Source: Microbulbifer variabilis
Lineage (GTDB): Bacteria; Pseudomonadota; Gammaproteobacteria; Pseudomonadales; Cellvibrionaceae
Assembly: GCF_023716485.1 (NCBI RefSeq)
Contig: NZ_CP092418.1
Coordinates: forward strand, 1,533,001 to 1,597,000
Direction of reading: 5' to 3'
DNA length: 64,000 bases
Position 1 is the first letter of the stretch. Each line of letters begins with the position of its first letter. This document shows positions 1 through 9,161 of this stretch, in pieces. Under the pieces are notes generated by a model. The model worked only from the letters and a program-made list of their open reading frames with translations, was not told the DNA's origin and made no database searches. The translations under genes and the position numbers were made by a program.

Positions 1-127
1 CCGAAACAATATAGTTTCCGTAGAGCGCGCGATAGATCACCAGGAGCTCTTCTGTTTCGCTATGGATGGCCGTGTGCAGGACTTCGTAAAGATTTCCTTT
101 GTAGTGGCGATAAAGGCCGGGTTTCAT
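1..127 (-). CDS. DUF1653 family protein, partial (3' end beyond window start)
   Basis: The first 42 codons of a minus-strand gene that runs off the window. It starts at the ATG at 125-127 and reads [20 protein letters not shown] followed by a HSETEE...VIYRALYG block. This PG-YRHYKG / HSETEE / YRALYG pattern is characteristic of the small DUF1653 family, whose biochemical function is unknown. It begins 14 bases after the stop of the DUF3301 gene on the same strand, so the two are probably co-transcribed. The C-terminal part of the family domain is not visible. Confidence in the family is good; no function is claimed. Confidence 0.75.
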   Translation of the reverse strand, partial: MKPGLYRHYKGNLYEVLHTAIHSETEELLVIYRALYGNYIVS

Positions 128-141
128 CAACAAATACCAAG

Positions 142-462
142 TTAACTCAAATGGTGTGGAGACAGCTGTAGCTGCTCAATACGGCGGCCGTGGAGAATTG
201 CTACACCGGAATAGCGATGTTCTCCAGTGGAAGTAAATTCAAACTCATAACTGCGTTGCAGGCTGATCTGGCCACGACGGTTACGCTTTAAGCGGGTGCG
301 TACCAGCACAACCGTATCGTCGAGAAGTTGCACTCCCAGTTGTTTGCAGTGATTGGTCGCAGCGCGTCTGACATGTTCTTTTGCTGCCATATTGGCCCAG
401 ATATACCAAGCCACGGTAGCTAATAGTAATAACCAAAGTAGATTGTCGGGTGAGTAGTACAT
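142..462 (-). CDS. DUF3301 family single-pass membrane protein
   Basis: A 106-residue protein with one N-terminal membrane segment (about residues 8-24), then a soluble basic region with [15 protein letters not shown] and [15 protein letters not shown]. These match what I know of DUF3301: a membrane anchor followed by a short domain with a conserved Cys, LLDDTV, and an aromatic FEF(S/T)..G stretch. Function is unknown. It is the first gene of a minus-strand pair with the DUF1653 gene and is divergent from the SDR gene (54 bases between starts), so the promoters must share that gap. Confidence 0.75.
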   Translation of the reverse strand: MYYSPDNLLWLLLLATVAWYIWANMAAKEHVRRAATNHCKQLGVQLLDDTVVLVRTRLKRNRRGQISLQRSYEFEFTSTGEHRYSGVAILHGRRIEQLQLSPHHLS

Positions 463-516
463 TGTTCTACAGTTGCTATGATCGCGATCCGCAAGAATAA
501 CACTGAAGGAGAGGCG

Positions 517-1212
517 ATGTCTGGCACCATAATGATCACCGGTTGTAATAGAGGCATAGGTCTGGAGTTGACTGCCCAGTTTGCCAAGGATGGATGGCGT
601 GTATTTGCCTGTTGTAGAGATCTGAAAAAGGCCGATGAACTCAACGCCTTACAGGCTAAATACCCACTGATAGAGCCCATCCAGTTGGATGTAACCGACT
701 ATGAGCAAATGATTGCTCTCGGTAAGGCCTTGAAAGGGGAGCCTATCGATATCTTGCTCAATAATGCGGGATATTACGGCCCAAAAGGCACTGGTTTTGG
801 CAAAGTGGACCGGGAAGAATGGCGCCGCGTATTGGAGTCCAACACCATTGCACCATACATGATGGCGGAAACTTTTTGCGATAACGTGGCGGCCAGCGAC
901 TACAAGCTGATAGCCATGATGAGTAGCAAGGTGGGCAGTATCGCCGATAACCGCTCTGGGGGTGGTTATATTTATCGAAGCTCCAAAACAGCACTCAACC
1001 AGATCGTTAAAAGCTTGTCGATTGATCTCCATGATCGCGGAATCACAGTTATGGCATTGCACCCGGGCTGGGTAAAAACTGCGATGGGGGGCCCCGGTGC
1101 CCTGATTTCAACGGCACAAAGTGTGGCGGCCCTGAAGAAGCTGCTTACGCAAGCGGGTCAGGGTAAGAGTGGACGATTTTATAATTATGATGGCAGTGAA
1201 ATCCCCTGGTAA
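517..1212 (+). CDS. SDR family oxidoreductase (C-factor-like)
   Basis: A 231-residue short-chain dehydrogenase/reductase. From the chosen start it has the Rossmann glycine motif TGCNRGIG (residues 8-15), NNAG (82-85), a catalytic Ser near 136/137, and the catalytic YxxxK as Y153-RSS-K157. It should be a cytosolic NAD(P)-dependent enzyme; the substrate cannot be read from sequence. The ATG at 517 is preferred over an upstream start at 478 because GAAGGAGAGG sits just before it and the Rossmann motif then falls at the usual distance from the N-terminus. It resembles the short C-factor-like SDRs (about 230 aa). Confidence 0.85.
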   Translation: MSGTIMITGCNRGIGLELTAQFAKDGWRVFACCRDLKKADELNALQAKYPLIEPIQLDVTDYEQMIALGKALKGEPIDILLNNAGYYGPKGTGFGKVDREEWRRVLESNTIAPYMMAETFCDNVAASDYKLIAMMSSKVGSIADNRSGGGYIYRSSKTALNQIVKSLSIDLHDRGITVMALHPGWVKTAMGGPGALISTAQSVAALKKLLTQAGQGKSGRFYNYDGSEIPW

Positions 1213-1502
1213 TCCCCATATCTCCCCAATTGGCCTCTATTGATCACCTACTAAGAAAACGCCCTTTGGGTAGGTAGAACCACTCCCTGAATTTGCCGCA
1301 TGTTTGTACCGATTGCAAGATTGGGCAAGGATGCGGAAGAAGTCTGCTACCCGCAAATTCAAAAGACGCGAGAAAATACACTTAATGGAGGGATGACTAT
1401 AGCTCCTCCACTTATTGTTATCAGTAGTCAGCGTGGCGTAGAAAGCATTTAGGCAAGGAATTGCCAGTCATTAATGCGTGCAGTGGAGATTGAGAGAAAG
1501 TA

Positions 1503-2030
1503 ATGAATAGCGTAACTGAAAGTCTCGAACATAGTAACGGGCAATCTCAGGAACGTCTTTTTACTGGGTTGCGGATTTTTCTGAGTGCCTCTTTGGCGAT
1601 TGTGGCAGCCCAGCTTGTTGGTGTGCCCAGCTGGGTGGCGGCCCTGGGTGCTGTTACCTATTTTGCCAGAGGCGGCAGCTTGCGTTCCGGTGGCTATAAC
1701 CTGGCCTGTGCAGTTACAGGGCTTGGGCTAGGATTGGTCGCAATTGTGGGAACTGCAGGGTGGCAACTGGAACAACCATGGTTAGCTTTACCCACGGCCT
1801 TATTATTATCGGCCATTGGGGCCTGGGCAATGGGTTTGGTTACTGGGGTTGGCAATATTATTAGTTATGGGATTGGTATCTTGATCGCTTTCACAGCTCA
1901 GCAACCGATCTCTTTAGATGGTTATTTCCTGCTTATTACTGCTGCTGTACTTGGCGCGATAGTCGCGGGGTTGGTTGATTTTATCTGGCCGGGAAAACTC
2001 TTTATCTCTGGATCGGCGAAAAGCAAATAA
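1503..2030 (+). CDS. DUF1097-like multi-pass inner-membrane protein
   Basis: A 175-residue hydrophobic protein with about five predicted membrane segments (residues 22-40, 44-58, 66-88, 92-115, 120-135, 140-160 in blocks) and a polar N-terminus. The pattern of short Gly/Ala-rich helices and total length resemble DUF1097 (YcdZ-type) inner-membrane proteins. That is a resemblance by eye, not a proven match. The start ATG is preceded by GAGAGAAAGTA. It appears monocistronic or co-transcribed with the small ORF at 2108. Confidence 0.6.
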   Translation: MNSVTESLEHSNGQSQERLFTGLRIFLSASLAIVAAQLVGVPSWVAALGAVTYFARGGSLRSGGYNLACAVTGLGLGLVAIVGTAGWQLEQPWLALPTALLLSAIGAWAMGLVTGVGNIISYGIGILIAFTAQQPISLDGYFLLITAAVLGAIVAGLVDFIWPGKLFISGSAKSK

Positions 2031-2107
2031 CTTGTGGCTGTTGAAGAAAGAGAGAGTACTCCGGACTCCCATTACATCTGTGAAAGAATTGTTCTGAGGT
2101 ATCGATA

Positions 2108-2224
2108 ATGTTGAAGAGCATCGTATTTGCAGGAGCCTTTGTTTTTTTAACTGCACTGGCTTTCACTGATCCCGAGGCTTCAGGCCCTGAAGCAGAGTCT
2201 GAACTGGAATACCTTTTATATTAG
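2108..2224 (+). CDS. small secreted or membrane peptide (38 aa), hypothetical
   Basis: A short ORF reading MLKSIVFAGAFVFLTALAFT followed by an acidic tail (DPEASGPEAESELEYLLY). The first 20 residues look like a signal peptide or single membrane helix, and the tail is Glu-rich. It lies 77 bases after the DUF1097-like gene on the same strand with a weak ribosome site (TGAGG) upstream. It could be real because of the clear hydrophobic/acidic architecture, but there is no family evidence. Confidence 0.35.
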   Translation: MLKSIVFAGAFVFLTALAFTDPEASGPEAESELEYLLY

Positions 2225-2304
2225 GTTTAGTGAGTGTGAAGGATCTCTGAATTATCCGTCAGAGTTATCAGAAATAACCGTTAAAATGCACATGGGGGTG
2301 CAAC

Positions 2305-2943
2305 ATGGAAGCGACATATTGGCATGAGAAGTGGAAGAAAAATAATATAGCCTTCCACGAAGCCTCTGGTAATTCCTTACTGTCGGAGTTCTTTTCACAG
2401 CTTTCTCTCTCCAAAGGCGATAGAGTATTTGTTCCACTATGTGGCAAAACCCGTGATATCGCCTGGTTGCTTTCTGGAGGTTATCGAGTCGTTGGTGCCG
2501 AGCTGAGTGAAATGGCGGTAGAGCAACTTTTTCAAGAGATGGATAAAACCCCAGAAGTCGAGCAAATTGCCAACCTTAAGCGCTATAAGGCTAGTAATAT
2601 TGATATTTATGTAGGGGATATTTTCGACCTGGATATGGAAATACTACAGGAAGTTGATGGTATCTATGATCGTGCCGCCTTGGTGGCGTTGCCACAAGAC
2701 ATTCGCCCAGTGTATGCCCAGCACTTGATGGCGATGACAAAAGTGGCCCCTCAATTACTGATATCTTTTGAGTATGAGCAGTCTGAGTTAGCGGGCCCCC
2801 CCTTCTCCATCAGCTCTCAGGAGATTTTTGAGCGTTACAATGCGGATTACCACCTGAAGATGCTGGCCTCAAGGGATGTGCCAGGTGGCTTAAAAGGGCT
2901 GGTACCAGCGAGGGAAGTGGCTTGGCTGCTTACCAGGCGCTAG
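2305..2943 (+). CDS. tpm: thiopurine S-methyltransferase (TPMT family)
   Basis: A 212-residue SAM-dependent methyltransferase. The N-terminus YWHEKWKKNNIAFHE and the block VFVPLCGKTRDIAWLLSGGY match bacterial TPMT. This family methylates thiopurines and, in bacteria, selenite/tellurite derivatives. SAM-binding motif I is VPLCGKTRDI (about 43-52); VVGAELSEMAVEQLF follows, and DGIYDRAALVALP is the usual DxxYDRAALVALP block. Length is within the 210-220 aa family norm. No partner gene is evident; the next gene is convergent. Confidence 0.93.
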   Translation: MEATYWHEKWKKNNIAFHEASGNSLLSEFFSQLSLSKGDRVFVPLCGKTRDIAWLLSGGYRVVGAELSEMAVEQLFQEMDKTPEVEQIANLKRYKASNIDIYVGDIFDLDMEILQEVDGIYDRAALVALPQDIRPVYAQHLMAMTKVAPQLLISFEYEQSELAGPPFSISSQEIFERYNADYHLKMLASRDVPGGLKGLVPAREVAWLLTRR

Positions 2944-2974
2944 TCGCTTAGGGCTCACGAGGGCACAATGATGG

Positions 2975-3253
2975 TTAGCTGGGTAAATCAGGCAATGCCA
3001 TTGTGCCGGCAATAAGCGCTTCTTTTTTATGCTTGGGCCACCTCTTGATGGCGATTTCCAATTTCAGTGCAGAAGATTTATCCTGAGTTTTTACCTGATA
3101 TTCAAGTGTGAGAGGTCCTTTACCGCGAAGGGCCTTGGCCCCTTTGGCCCCGCCACCACAGTGCTCGGCAAAGCGTCGTTGAATATCTTTAGTTATCCCC
3201 GTATAGAGGGTACCGCTGGAAGTGCGGATTAAATACAAAAACCAAGAATCCAT
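2975..3253 (-). CDS. GIY-YIG nuclease domain protein
   Basis: A 92-residue single-domain GIY-YIG protein of the YhbQ/UPF0213 type. It starts WFLYLIRTSSGTLYTGITKD, giving the LYLI...LYTGIT core with the variant YTG; next come R26/R27, and E (LKLEIAIKRWPKHKK) supplies the metal-binding Glu. YhbQ-like proteins are small DNA-processing nucleases of incompletely defined role. It is 57 bases upstream of the radical SAM stop-to-start order on the same strand (the SAM gene lies upstream in transcription), so co-transcription is possible. Confidence 0.85.
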   Translation of the reverse strand: MDSWFLYLIRTSSGTLYTGITKDIQRRFAEHCGGGAKGAKALRGKGPLTLEYQVKTQDKSSALKLEIAIKRWPKHKKEALIAGTMALPDLPS

Positions 3254-3310
3254 TTAAAATTGTCCGCGTAGGGCTCTTTCGTCTTCTCTCTAATTGAAAA
3301 CGAAGCTTAG

Positions 3311-4399
3311 TTAAAAAAGGCTCTGCTGCTCGCCAGCTAAAGGTGGTGGTTTAAATTGGCTGCAATCCAGCGATAGGCGCCGGTGATTTAACCCTAATTT
3401 TCTGATGGCGACAATAAACCGCTGCCGTAATAACTGAGCGAAAACTCCAGTACCGGTCCTACGTTGAGAAAAGTCACTTTGATAATCCCGCCCACTGCGG
3501 CTCTGTTGTATCAGACTCATTACATGGTCGGCCCTTTGTGGGTAATGTAGTGATAGCCACTCACGGAAAAGTGGCGCCACCTCATGGGGTAGTCGCAAGA
3601 GGATATAGGCCGCCCTCTCGGCACCTGAATCCCGCCCGGCCTTCAAAATAGCTTCCAGCTCACAGTCATTAAGTGCCGGGATCATTGGAGCTGCAAGTAC
3701 GGCCGTGGGTATCCCAGCCTTGCTCAATTGTTCGATAGTGCGCAGGCGGGCAGAAGGCCCCGCTGTGCGGGGTTCCAATTTCCTTTTTAAATCCCTCTCC
3801 AGAGTAGTCACACTAATTGCCACCTGAGCAAGGTTGTCCTGTGCCATCTCAGCCAAGATGGGAAGATCCCGTAAAATCAGCTGGCTCTTGGTGACAATGG
3901 TGACCGGTTGTCGAAACTGTTGCATTACTGTAAGCAATGCCTGGGTTATGCCTTTCTCTTTCTCTAGAGGCTGATATGGGTCTGTATTCGCGCCTAGTGC
4001 TATGGGACTACAGGTGTAGCTTGGTTTGCGCAGCGTCTGCTCCAACAATACGGGCGCGTTAGCCTTAAAAAAGATCTTGCTTTCGAAGTCAAGGCCAGGG
4101 GAAAGGTCCATGTAGGCGTGAGATGGTCTAGCGTAGCAATAGACACAACCATGCTCACAGCCACGGTAAGGATTGATAGACTGAGTAAAGGGGATGTCGG
4201 GCGATTGATTGGTGGCGATAATCGACTTGGCCTTCTCTTCAATGGCGGTAGTCAGTAGTCGCTCCAGGGGTTCTGCCTCAGTTTGCCAGCCATCGCTTTC
4301 CCGTGTACTGATGTGCTCGGCAAAACGACCAGTGATATTACTGGCTGCGCCGCGCCCTTTATGGAAGGACTGAGGATTATCTGGTTCTATTTTTTTCAT
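3311..4399 (-). CDS. PA0069 family radical SAM protein
   Basis: A 362-residue radical SAM protein. The 4Fe-4S site is C81-EHG-C85-VY-C88 in the context NPYRGCEHGCVYCYARP, typical of the spore-photoproduct-lyase-like group annotated as PA0069 family. The GANTDPYQPLE and VTIVTKS blocks also fit. It should cleave SAM to a 5'-deoxyadenosyl radical; its substrate is unknown. The length fits the family (about 350-370 aa). It is divergent from the epoxide hydrolase gene. Confidence 0.88.
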   Translation of the reverse strand: MKKIEPDNPQSFHKGRGAASNITGRFAEHISTRESDGWQTEAEPLERLLTTAIEEKAKSIIATNQSPDIPFTQSINPYRGCEHGCVYCYARPSHAYMDLSPGLDFESKIFFKANAPVLLEQTLRKPSYTCSPIALGANTDPYQPLEKEKGITQALLTVMQQFRQPVTIVTKSQLILRDLPILAEMAQDNLAQVAISVTTLERDLKRKLEPRTAGPSARLRTIEQLSKAGIPTAVLAAPMIPALNDCELEAILKAGRDSGAERAAYILLRLPHEVAPLFREWLSLHYPQRADHVMSLIQQSRSGRDYQSDFSQRRTGTGVFAQLLRQRFIVAIRKLGLNHRRLSLDCSQFKPPPLAGEQQSLF

Positions 4400-4527
4400 T
4401 GGAACTAGGGTGCTGTATGTTTGTACAGTTTACGGTTTTGGTTCAGTACAAAGCAATGGCCAATCAATCTTTGTAATTGTCTATCCGCGGCTACTTAGTC
4501 AGCTCACTCAGGAGATGGAATCTACGA

Positions 4528-5676
4528 ATGGCTCAGGTCCAACCTTTCAGGATTGATATACAAGAATCTCAGCTGGCTGATATGCACCGAAGGATACGGG
4601 AGGCACGTTGGCCTGAGGCAGAAACCGTAGATGGATGGGCGCAGGGAATCCCTTTGAATTATCTTAAGGATTTCTGTGATTATTGGCTAAATGACTATGA
4701 CTGGTATGCCACTCAGCAGAGGCTGAATCAATATGACCAGTTCATAACAACCATTCACGACCTGGAAATTCATCTAATTCATGTCAAAAGCAGTCATAGA
4801 AGCGCCACGCCAATCGTAATAACCCATGGTTGGCCCAGTTCTTTTGTGGAATTTCTTAAAGTGATAGGGCCCCTGACTGAGCCGACTCAATATGGGGGGA
4901 GTGCTGAGGAGGCTTTCCATGTGGTATGCCCATCGCTCCCTGGTTTCGCTTTTTCGGGTAAGCCTGCAACGACGGGGTGGGGTATCCCAAGAATTGCCGC
5001 TGCCTGGGATACCCTAATGCATCGCCTGGGGTATCAATCGTACTTGGCTCAAGGGGGAGATTGGGGCCGGTCGGTGACCACTGAAATTGGCATACAGAAT
5101 CTGGGCGCGTGCAGGGCTATTCATATCAATAATCCCAAGGAAGAGCCAACCGCTGAAGCCTTGCATTGGCCCAGCGAGGAAGAGAAAGAGGCTCTGGCCG
5201 GAATACGATTCTTCAATTGTTGGGATTCCGGTTTTGCCAAGGAACAGAGCACCCGCCCTCAAACACTGGGGTATAGTCTTGCGGATTCTCCCATAGGACA
5301 GGCTGCCTGGATATTAGAGAAGTTTCATTTATGGAGCAATTGCCAGGGAACTTTGGAGAGTATTTTTACCAGGAATGAATTACTAGACAATATCATGCTT
5401 TATTGGCTGACAAATACAGCGGCCTCTTCTGCGCGACTATTTTGGGAAAGCTTCGATGCCCCCTATGGCCCCGATCAGGAAAAGGTAGTGCAATTGCCTA
5501 CTGGAGTCAGTATTTATCCTGGGGAGATGGTAAGAATACCCCGTTCTTGGGCTGAGGGGCGTTATAAGAACATTTGTTATTGGAATCATTTGAAACGAGG
5601 AGGGCACTTTTCGGCTTTTGAACAGCCCGAATTATATGTCGAGGAAATAAGGGCCTGGAAGAGAAGCTTGCAGTAG
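4528..5676 (+). CDS. epoxide hydrolase family protein (alpha/beta hydrolase)
   Basis: A 382-residue alpha/beta hydrolase with the N-terminal epoxide-hydrolase domain (FRIDIQESQLADMHRRIREARWP). The oxyanion segment is HGWPSSFVEF. The nucleophile elbow is GGDWG with Asp as nucleophile, as in epoxide hydrolases rather than serine esterases. The C-terminal catalytic His is in GGHFSAFEQPE. The probable reaction is opening of an epoxide to a diol in the cytosol; the substrate is unknown. The ATG at 4528 is preferred to the TTG at 4477 because the family N-terminus begins at this Met and AGGAG lies upstream (about 13 bases, rather long). Confidence 0.85.
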   Translation: MAQVQPFRIDIQESQLADMHRRIREARWPEAETVDGWAQGIPLNYLKDFCDYWLNDYDWYATQQRLNQYDQFITTIHDLEIHLIHVKSSHRSATPIVITHGWPSSFVEFLKVIGPLTEPTQYGGSAEEAFHVVCPSLPGFAFSGKPATTGWGIPRIAAAWDTLMHRLGYQSYLAQGGDWGRSVTTEIGIQNLGACRAIHINNPKEEPTAEALHWPSEEEKEALAGIRFFNCWDSGFAKEQSTRPQTLGYSLADSPIGQAAWILEKFHLWSNCQGTLESIFTRNELLDNIMLYWLTNTAASSARLFWESFDAPYGPDQEKVVQLPTGVSIYPGEMVRIPRSWAEGRYKNICYWNHLKRGGHFSAFEQPELYVEEIRAWKRSLQ

Positions 5677-5934
5677 AAGCTGGTAACTTCTCCCCATTAA
5701 GATAGCCCTCACCCTTCAAGGCGAGAGCCGTCCCCCCATAAAGTTCTCATCCATTGATAAGAGCCTCAGTGTTACGCAGACAGAAACTGGCATCACTTGG
5801 TCATATCAAAAATTGGTAGAGTTTCTCTACTAACTGGCTACAGATTATTTGCTCAGTTTCCAATACGAAAGGGTTTTATTGAGCTTAAAGAATCTAATTG
5901 CCGAGATATCAATTATTCTGGGGCCAATTTGGGA

Positions 5935-6396
5935 TTACGAGACACTTTCGGTCTCGGGGTTATATTTAGGTGGCATGGTTAGTCCGGGCCGCTCATCATC
6001 CCAAATCATATTGACTATTTTCCATGAATGCCCATCGTGATAAAGTTGAATGCTGTTTATCCCCCGCTTGATAAACTGGGTTTTATCACTATCTCTCCAG
6101 GCTTCGTAACTACTGAATGCGTGAGCGATATTGCCGAAAGACTCAATAATATTGTGAATTTCTACCTCATAAAAAGCGGCATCTCCAACCACCCTCTGAA
6201 AATTTTCAGGGTAATCCTGGATATCCATGACCAGCGCCTGGGGATTACCTTCACCATCTAAAGAGGTTCGAATGACTTTAGCGTAAGGTGTGAATAGCGA
6301 TAATTGTTTTTTCCAGTCGCGCTTGAATCCTTCTGGGCCAGAAATTACTTGATACAATTCTGTAAGAAGCACTCTGATTTCACTATGAGATCTCAT
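5935..6396 (-). CDS. NTF2-like (SnoaL-type) fold protein, hypothetical
   Basis: A 153-residue cytosolic protein without signal peptide. The pattern of N-terminal helices, then a strand-rich half with EVEIHNIIESFGNIAHAFSSYEAWRDSD, RGINSIQLYHDGHSWKIVNMIWDDE is typical of NTF2-like/SnoaL folds (last strands: xxSIQLYxDGxxWKIxxMxWDxE). Proteins of this kind are often small-molecule-binding or stress-related; no function can be assigned. It lies 46 bases downstream of another probable NTF2-like gene on the same strand. Confidence 0.6.
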   Translation of the reverse strand: MRSHSEIRVLLTELYQVISGPEGFKRDWKKQLSLFTPYAKVIRTSLDGEGNPQALVMDIQDYPENFQRVVGDAAFYEVEIHNIIESFGNIAHAFSSYEAWRDSDKTQFIKRGINSIQLYHDGHSWKIVNMIWDDERPGLTMPPKYNPETESVS

Positions 6397-6442
6397 TTCT
6401 AACTCCCTCTAGGTTTTTTAGGGGCTACTACTGTTTTATTGT

Positions 6443-6913
6443 TTAACTTTTATCGGTAAAACATTTTGCATTACTTTCTAGCTCGGAAGGGAGCCAAGAT
6501 AAGATTTTCCACCCTTCTTCAGTATTGGCCAGTGTATAAGTACTGCATTGATAATCCAGAACCTGTTTTTCTGAGGTGTATCGTTTAAGCAGTATTGTTG
6601 TAACTGACATATTCTCATTCTGAAAGAAAGACTTAAACTCAAGGATCTCAGAATTTTTATAACCTCGCTTGGCTAGACCATCACGTATCTTAGATAGTAC
6701 TTCTTCTACTTGTGCTGAATCTTGTGGGGTTAAAATGTGTGGGCCAAAGATAAAGTGAGGTGATTCTGTGAAGAAGTGAGATGCGGAGCCTTTTATGTTG
6801 TTCGAAGAAAATTCATTAATGAAGTCTGTGATATGTTCTTCGACTGTGGGCTCTGCGAGTGATTGAAAGCTGGTACACATGAGCAAGGTTGCTAGGAGAA
6901 TAATTCTTTTCAA
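6443..6913 (-). CDS. periplasmic NTF2-like fold protein, hypothetical
   Basis: A 156-residue protein with a clear signal peptide (MKRIILLATLLMCTSFQSLA, cleavage before EPTVEE). The mature part has EEHITDFINEFSSNNIKG..., a strand-rich middle and a last strand GWKILSWLPSE, again suggesting an NTF2-like fold. It precedes the cytosolic NTF2-like gene at 5935-6396 on the same strand with a 46-base gap, so the two may form an operon. Function unknown. Confidence 0.6.
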   Translation of the reverse strand: MKRIILLATLLMCTSFQSLAEPTVEEHITDFINEFSSNNIKGSASHFFTESPHFIFGPHILTPQDSAQVEEVLSKIRDGLAKRGYKNSEILEFKSFFQNENMSVTTILLKRYTSEKQVLDYQCSTYTLANTEEGWKILSWLPSELESNAKCFTDKS

Positions 6914-7047
6914 CTTGATTTCCTTTAGTTAAATTGGGGTAACTCTCTTAGGGTTCGCCATTCTCAGTAGCGCTTATTTATCTTGATTGCGTCCCAATAA
7001 TAATCATTCTTTTAAGATGATAAATTAAATAATATTCGAGTGTAAAT

Positions 7048-7647
7048 ATGTCCTTGTTCTTAGCGATGTTTGGGTTTTCTCTCACTATGTCGATTACGCC
7101 CGGGCCTGTAAACATGGTAATCGTCTCATCTGGAGTGCAGTATGGTTTTGTTCGTACCATTCCATTTGTATCTGGGGCGACAATAGGATTTACCTTACTG
7201 CTTGCCATGATCGGCTTTGGACTTTACCAGGTACTGGAGCGTTATCCGCAGGTGTTGCAGTATCTTGCTATCGCTGGATCACTCTATGTCATCTATCTGG
7301 GGTACAAGATTGCCAGCGGGCCCACGGAAGAGATAGCTGTTGCTGAACGTACCCTGCCGCGCTTCCATGAGGGGTTTCTTCTGCAATGGTTAAATCCAAA
7401 GGCATGGATTGCCTGTGTATCTGGTGTTGCCTTGTTTTCAAGCCCTCAGAGTAACAGTTTATTTTATTTTGTGGGGATTTATTTTTTTGTCTGTTATTTG
7501 TCATTAACCGCCTGGGCTCTTATGGGGGATAGAATCAGGCTGGTGTTAGGGACTGAAGTGAGAATTAAAATATTTAATAGAGTAATGGGGGCATTGTTAG
7601 CAACTTCCGCAATCTATCTGCTATACAGTCAATTTCTTGAAAAATAG
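7048..7647 (+). CDS. LysE family translocator
   Basis: A 199-residue inner-membrane protein with six hydrophobic segments. The signature is the N-terminal SITPGPVNMVIVSSGVQYGF block, and LQWLNPKAWIACVSG is the conserved N-P-K-A-W motif before TM4. The LysE/RhtB superfamily exports amino acids or related metabolites. The substrate is unknown. It is divergent from the periplasmic NTF2-like gene. A second LysE-type gene lies at 14063-14680. Confidence 0.88.
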   Translation: MSLFLAMFGFSLTMSITPGPVNMVIVSSGVQYGFVRTIPFVSGATIGFTLLLAMIGFGLYQVLERYPQVLQYLAIAGSLYVIYLGYKIASGPTEEIAVAERTLPRFHEGFLLQWLNPKAWIACVSGVALFSSPQSNSLFYFVGIYFFVCYLSLTAWALMGDRIRLVLGTEVRIKIFNRVMGALLATSAIYLLYSQFLEK

Positions 7648-7796
7648 CGCCTTACAGCTAAGGTGCTTGGCTCGACTGGTGAGCCGGATCTCTTGCGACC
7701 ATATCGTTACATATATTCATTGATTGTAGTTTCTAACCCTGTGAGATTGATGTTCGCAATGACATAGGGAAGCCGGGAGGGAATATTGATTTATGA

Positions 7797-7831
7797 TTAA
7801 GCCTTATATTATTTCTTTTCTATACTAATTG
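7797..7831 (+). promoter_or_regulatory. putative promoter of first acyltransferase
   Basis: TTAAGC at 7797-7802 and TATACT at 7821-7826 (18-base spacer) followed by AATTG. The string CTTTTC-TATACTAATTG recurs before the second acyltransferase gene. The -10 matches TATAAT in five of six bases. Inferred from repetition and position only. Confidence 0.5.
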
Positions 7832-7862
7832 GCAGTAACCTCCCTTTAGGGGCGAGTCTGCT

Positions 7863-9161
7863 ATGGAAAAAACAAAACCTTTTCGTAAGCTTGGGGCTCA
7901 GGAGGCTCTCTTTGTAGAATTGACCGAGAGGTCTAAGGGTGCAGTACAACTGGTTGTCTTCTTCAGAGCATGCAAGTCTATAGGTGTTGAAGAGTTAATG
8001 GAGGGGATGGAATACCTACATAATCGTCATCTAATGCTCCGTTCTCGTGTGGAAAAAAAATCTTATGCTCAATGGTTCTGTGATGTAGGATTCCGAGATA
8101 TTCCTACTGAGATTAAGAGCGATACATCTTCTTTTGATTATCAAGCAGAGTTTAACCGCTTGGGAAATGAAATTCTTGAGTTAGATAAATATAGTTATCG
8201 CTTGACGATTTACACCGATAAGCATGGATGTGTAATGTGGGTTGCTCTTGTTGTAAGTCATGCTGCCATTGATGGACGTTCAGCATTAATTTTGATTCGT
8301 GATTTGGATAGGTTCTTGAGGGGGCAGCAAAAAAACCAGTTTTCCGCCTCCATAATGGATAAATCTATGGTGGAATATATTAGCTCAAGGCAGGGGCTTA
8401 AAAAGCCACAATTATCCGTTTACAATAATAATTGTAAAATCGTAAAATGGCCGGTTGAAAAGGCTGAACATGCTTCCTCTCGGAGTGGGTGCTCTATTTA
8501 TCGGCTTCTCCCTAAAAAGCTGCACGATCATTTTTGTTTGCTTGCAAAACAGGAGAATGTTCAAACCACTTCAATCTATAGTGCTATTGCTGTCCTCGCT
8601 GCAAGATCGTTACCAAGCTTCCATCCCATGACAGAATTAATGTTACCTATTAATGCCCAATACTTGTGTAAATCTCAAATAGACCAAGATGTTGTAGGAG
8701 AGTGTACGGCTACAATAACTTTATCCTTATCGGCAGAAGATACCAGTCTCGATTTGTTGAGTCTTGCACGGCTAATACAAAAAAAAGTTCGTTTATGTTT
8801 AAGGCGTAAAAGTTTTTTTGAGCCTCCTGTGAAGCTCGATTATAGGCTCGTAGAGATAGAAGATCTGGCTGAGTATTATGCTTCTGAAAAAAACTATTTC
8901 CCGTCAGGTCTTTGTGTTTCTAATGTGGGGGATGTGTTTGGGTATACGGGTTTATTGGAATTCTTTGATTTTGGTTTGGTTATGACTGTTCAAACTCATG
9001 GGGCGCATCCCATAATGCTGGTGACTTACGCTCTAGGTGGGGAAGGTGTTTTTGTTTTTGGTTATTGTGAGCCGCTTATCAGTAAAGAGAGTGCGCTTAA
9101 ATATGTGAAAACTTACATGGAGTTAATTACCGATATTTCCAATGGTTATGCTGTTGAATAA
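7863..9161 (+). CDS. PapA5-like acyltransferase (condensation-domain fold), copy 1
   Basis: A 432-residue protein of the chloramphenicol-acetyltransferase/condensation fold, most like phthiocerol/phthiodiolone dimycocerosyl transferase (PapA5)-type or alcohol acyltransferases. The active-site motif is H133-AAI-D137-G in VVSHAAIDGRS, with Ser replacing the first His of the NRPS HHxxxDG. The C-terminal half has FPSGLCVSNVGDV (the family SN.G block) and VFVFGYCEPLIS. It should transfer an acyl group from a carrier protein or CoA to an alcohol or amine. No carrier protein, NRPS or PKS gene is nearby, so donor and acceptor are open. Its coding sequence is clearly more AT-rich than the window average. 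Paralogue of the gene at 9508. Confidence 0.75.
   Translation: MEKTKPFRKLGAQEALFVELTERSKGAVQLVVFFRACKSIGVEELMEGMEYLHNRHLMLRSRVEKKSYAQWFCDVGFRDIPTEIKSDTSSFDYQAEFNRLGNEILELDKYSYRLTIYTDKHGCVMWVALVVSHAAIDGRSALILIRDLDRFLRGQQKNQFSASIMDKSMVEYISSRQGLKKPQLSVYNNNCKIVKWPVEKAEHASSRSGCSIYRLLPKKLHDHFCLLAKQENVQTTSIYSAIAVLAARSLPSFHPMTELMLPINAQYLCKSQIDQDVVGECTATITLSLSAEDTSLDLLSLARLIQKKVRLCLRRKSFFEPPVKLDYRLVEIEDLAEYYASEKNYFPSGLCVSNVGDVFGYTGLLEFFDFGLVMTVQTHGAHPIMLVTYALGGEGVFVFGYCEPLISKESALKYVKTYMELITDISNGYAVE

Noticed and set aside
5797..6040. Short plus-strand ORFs over the NTF2-like gene
   Set aside because: They overlap and run antisense to the better-supported gene at 5935-6396.
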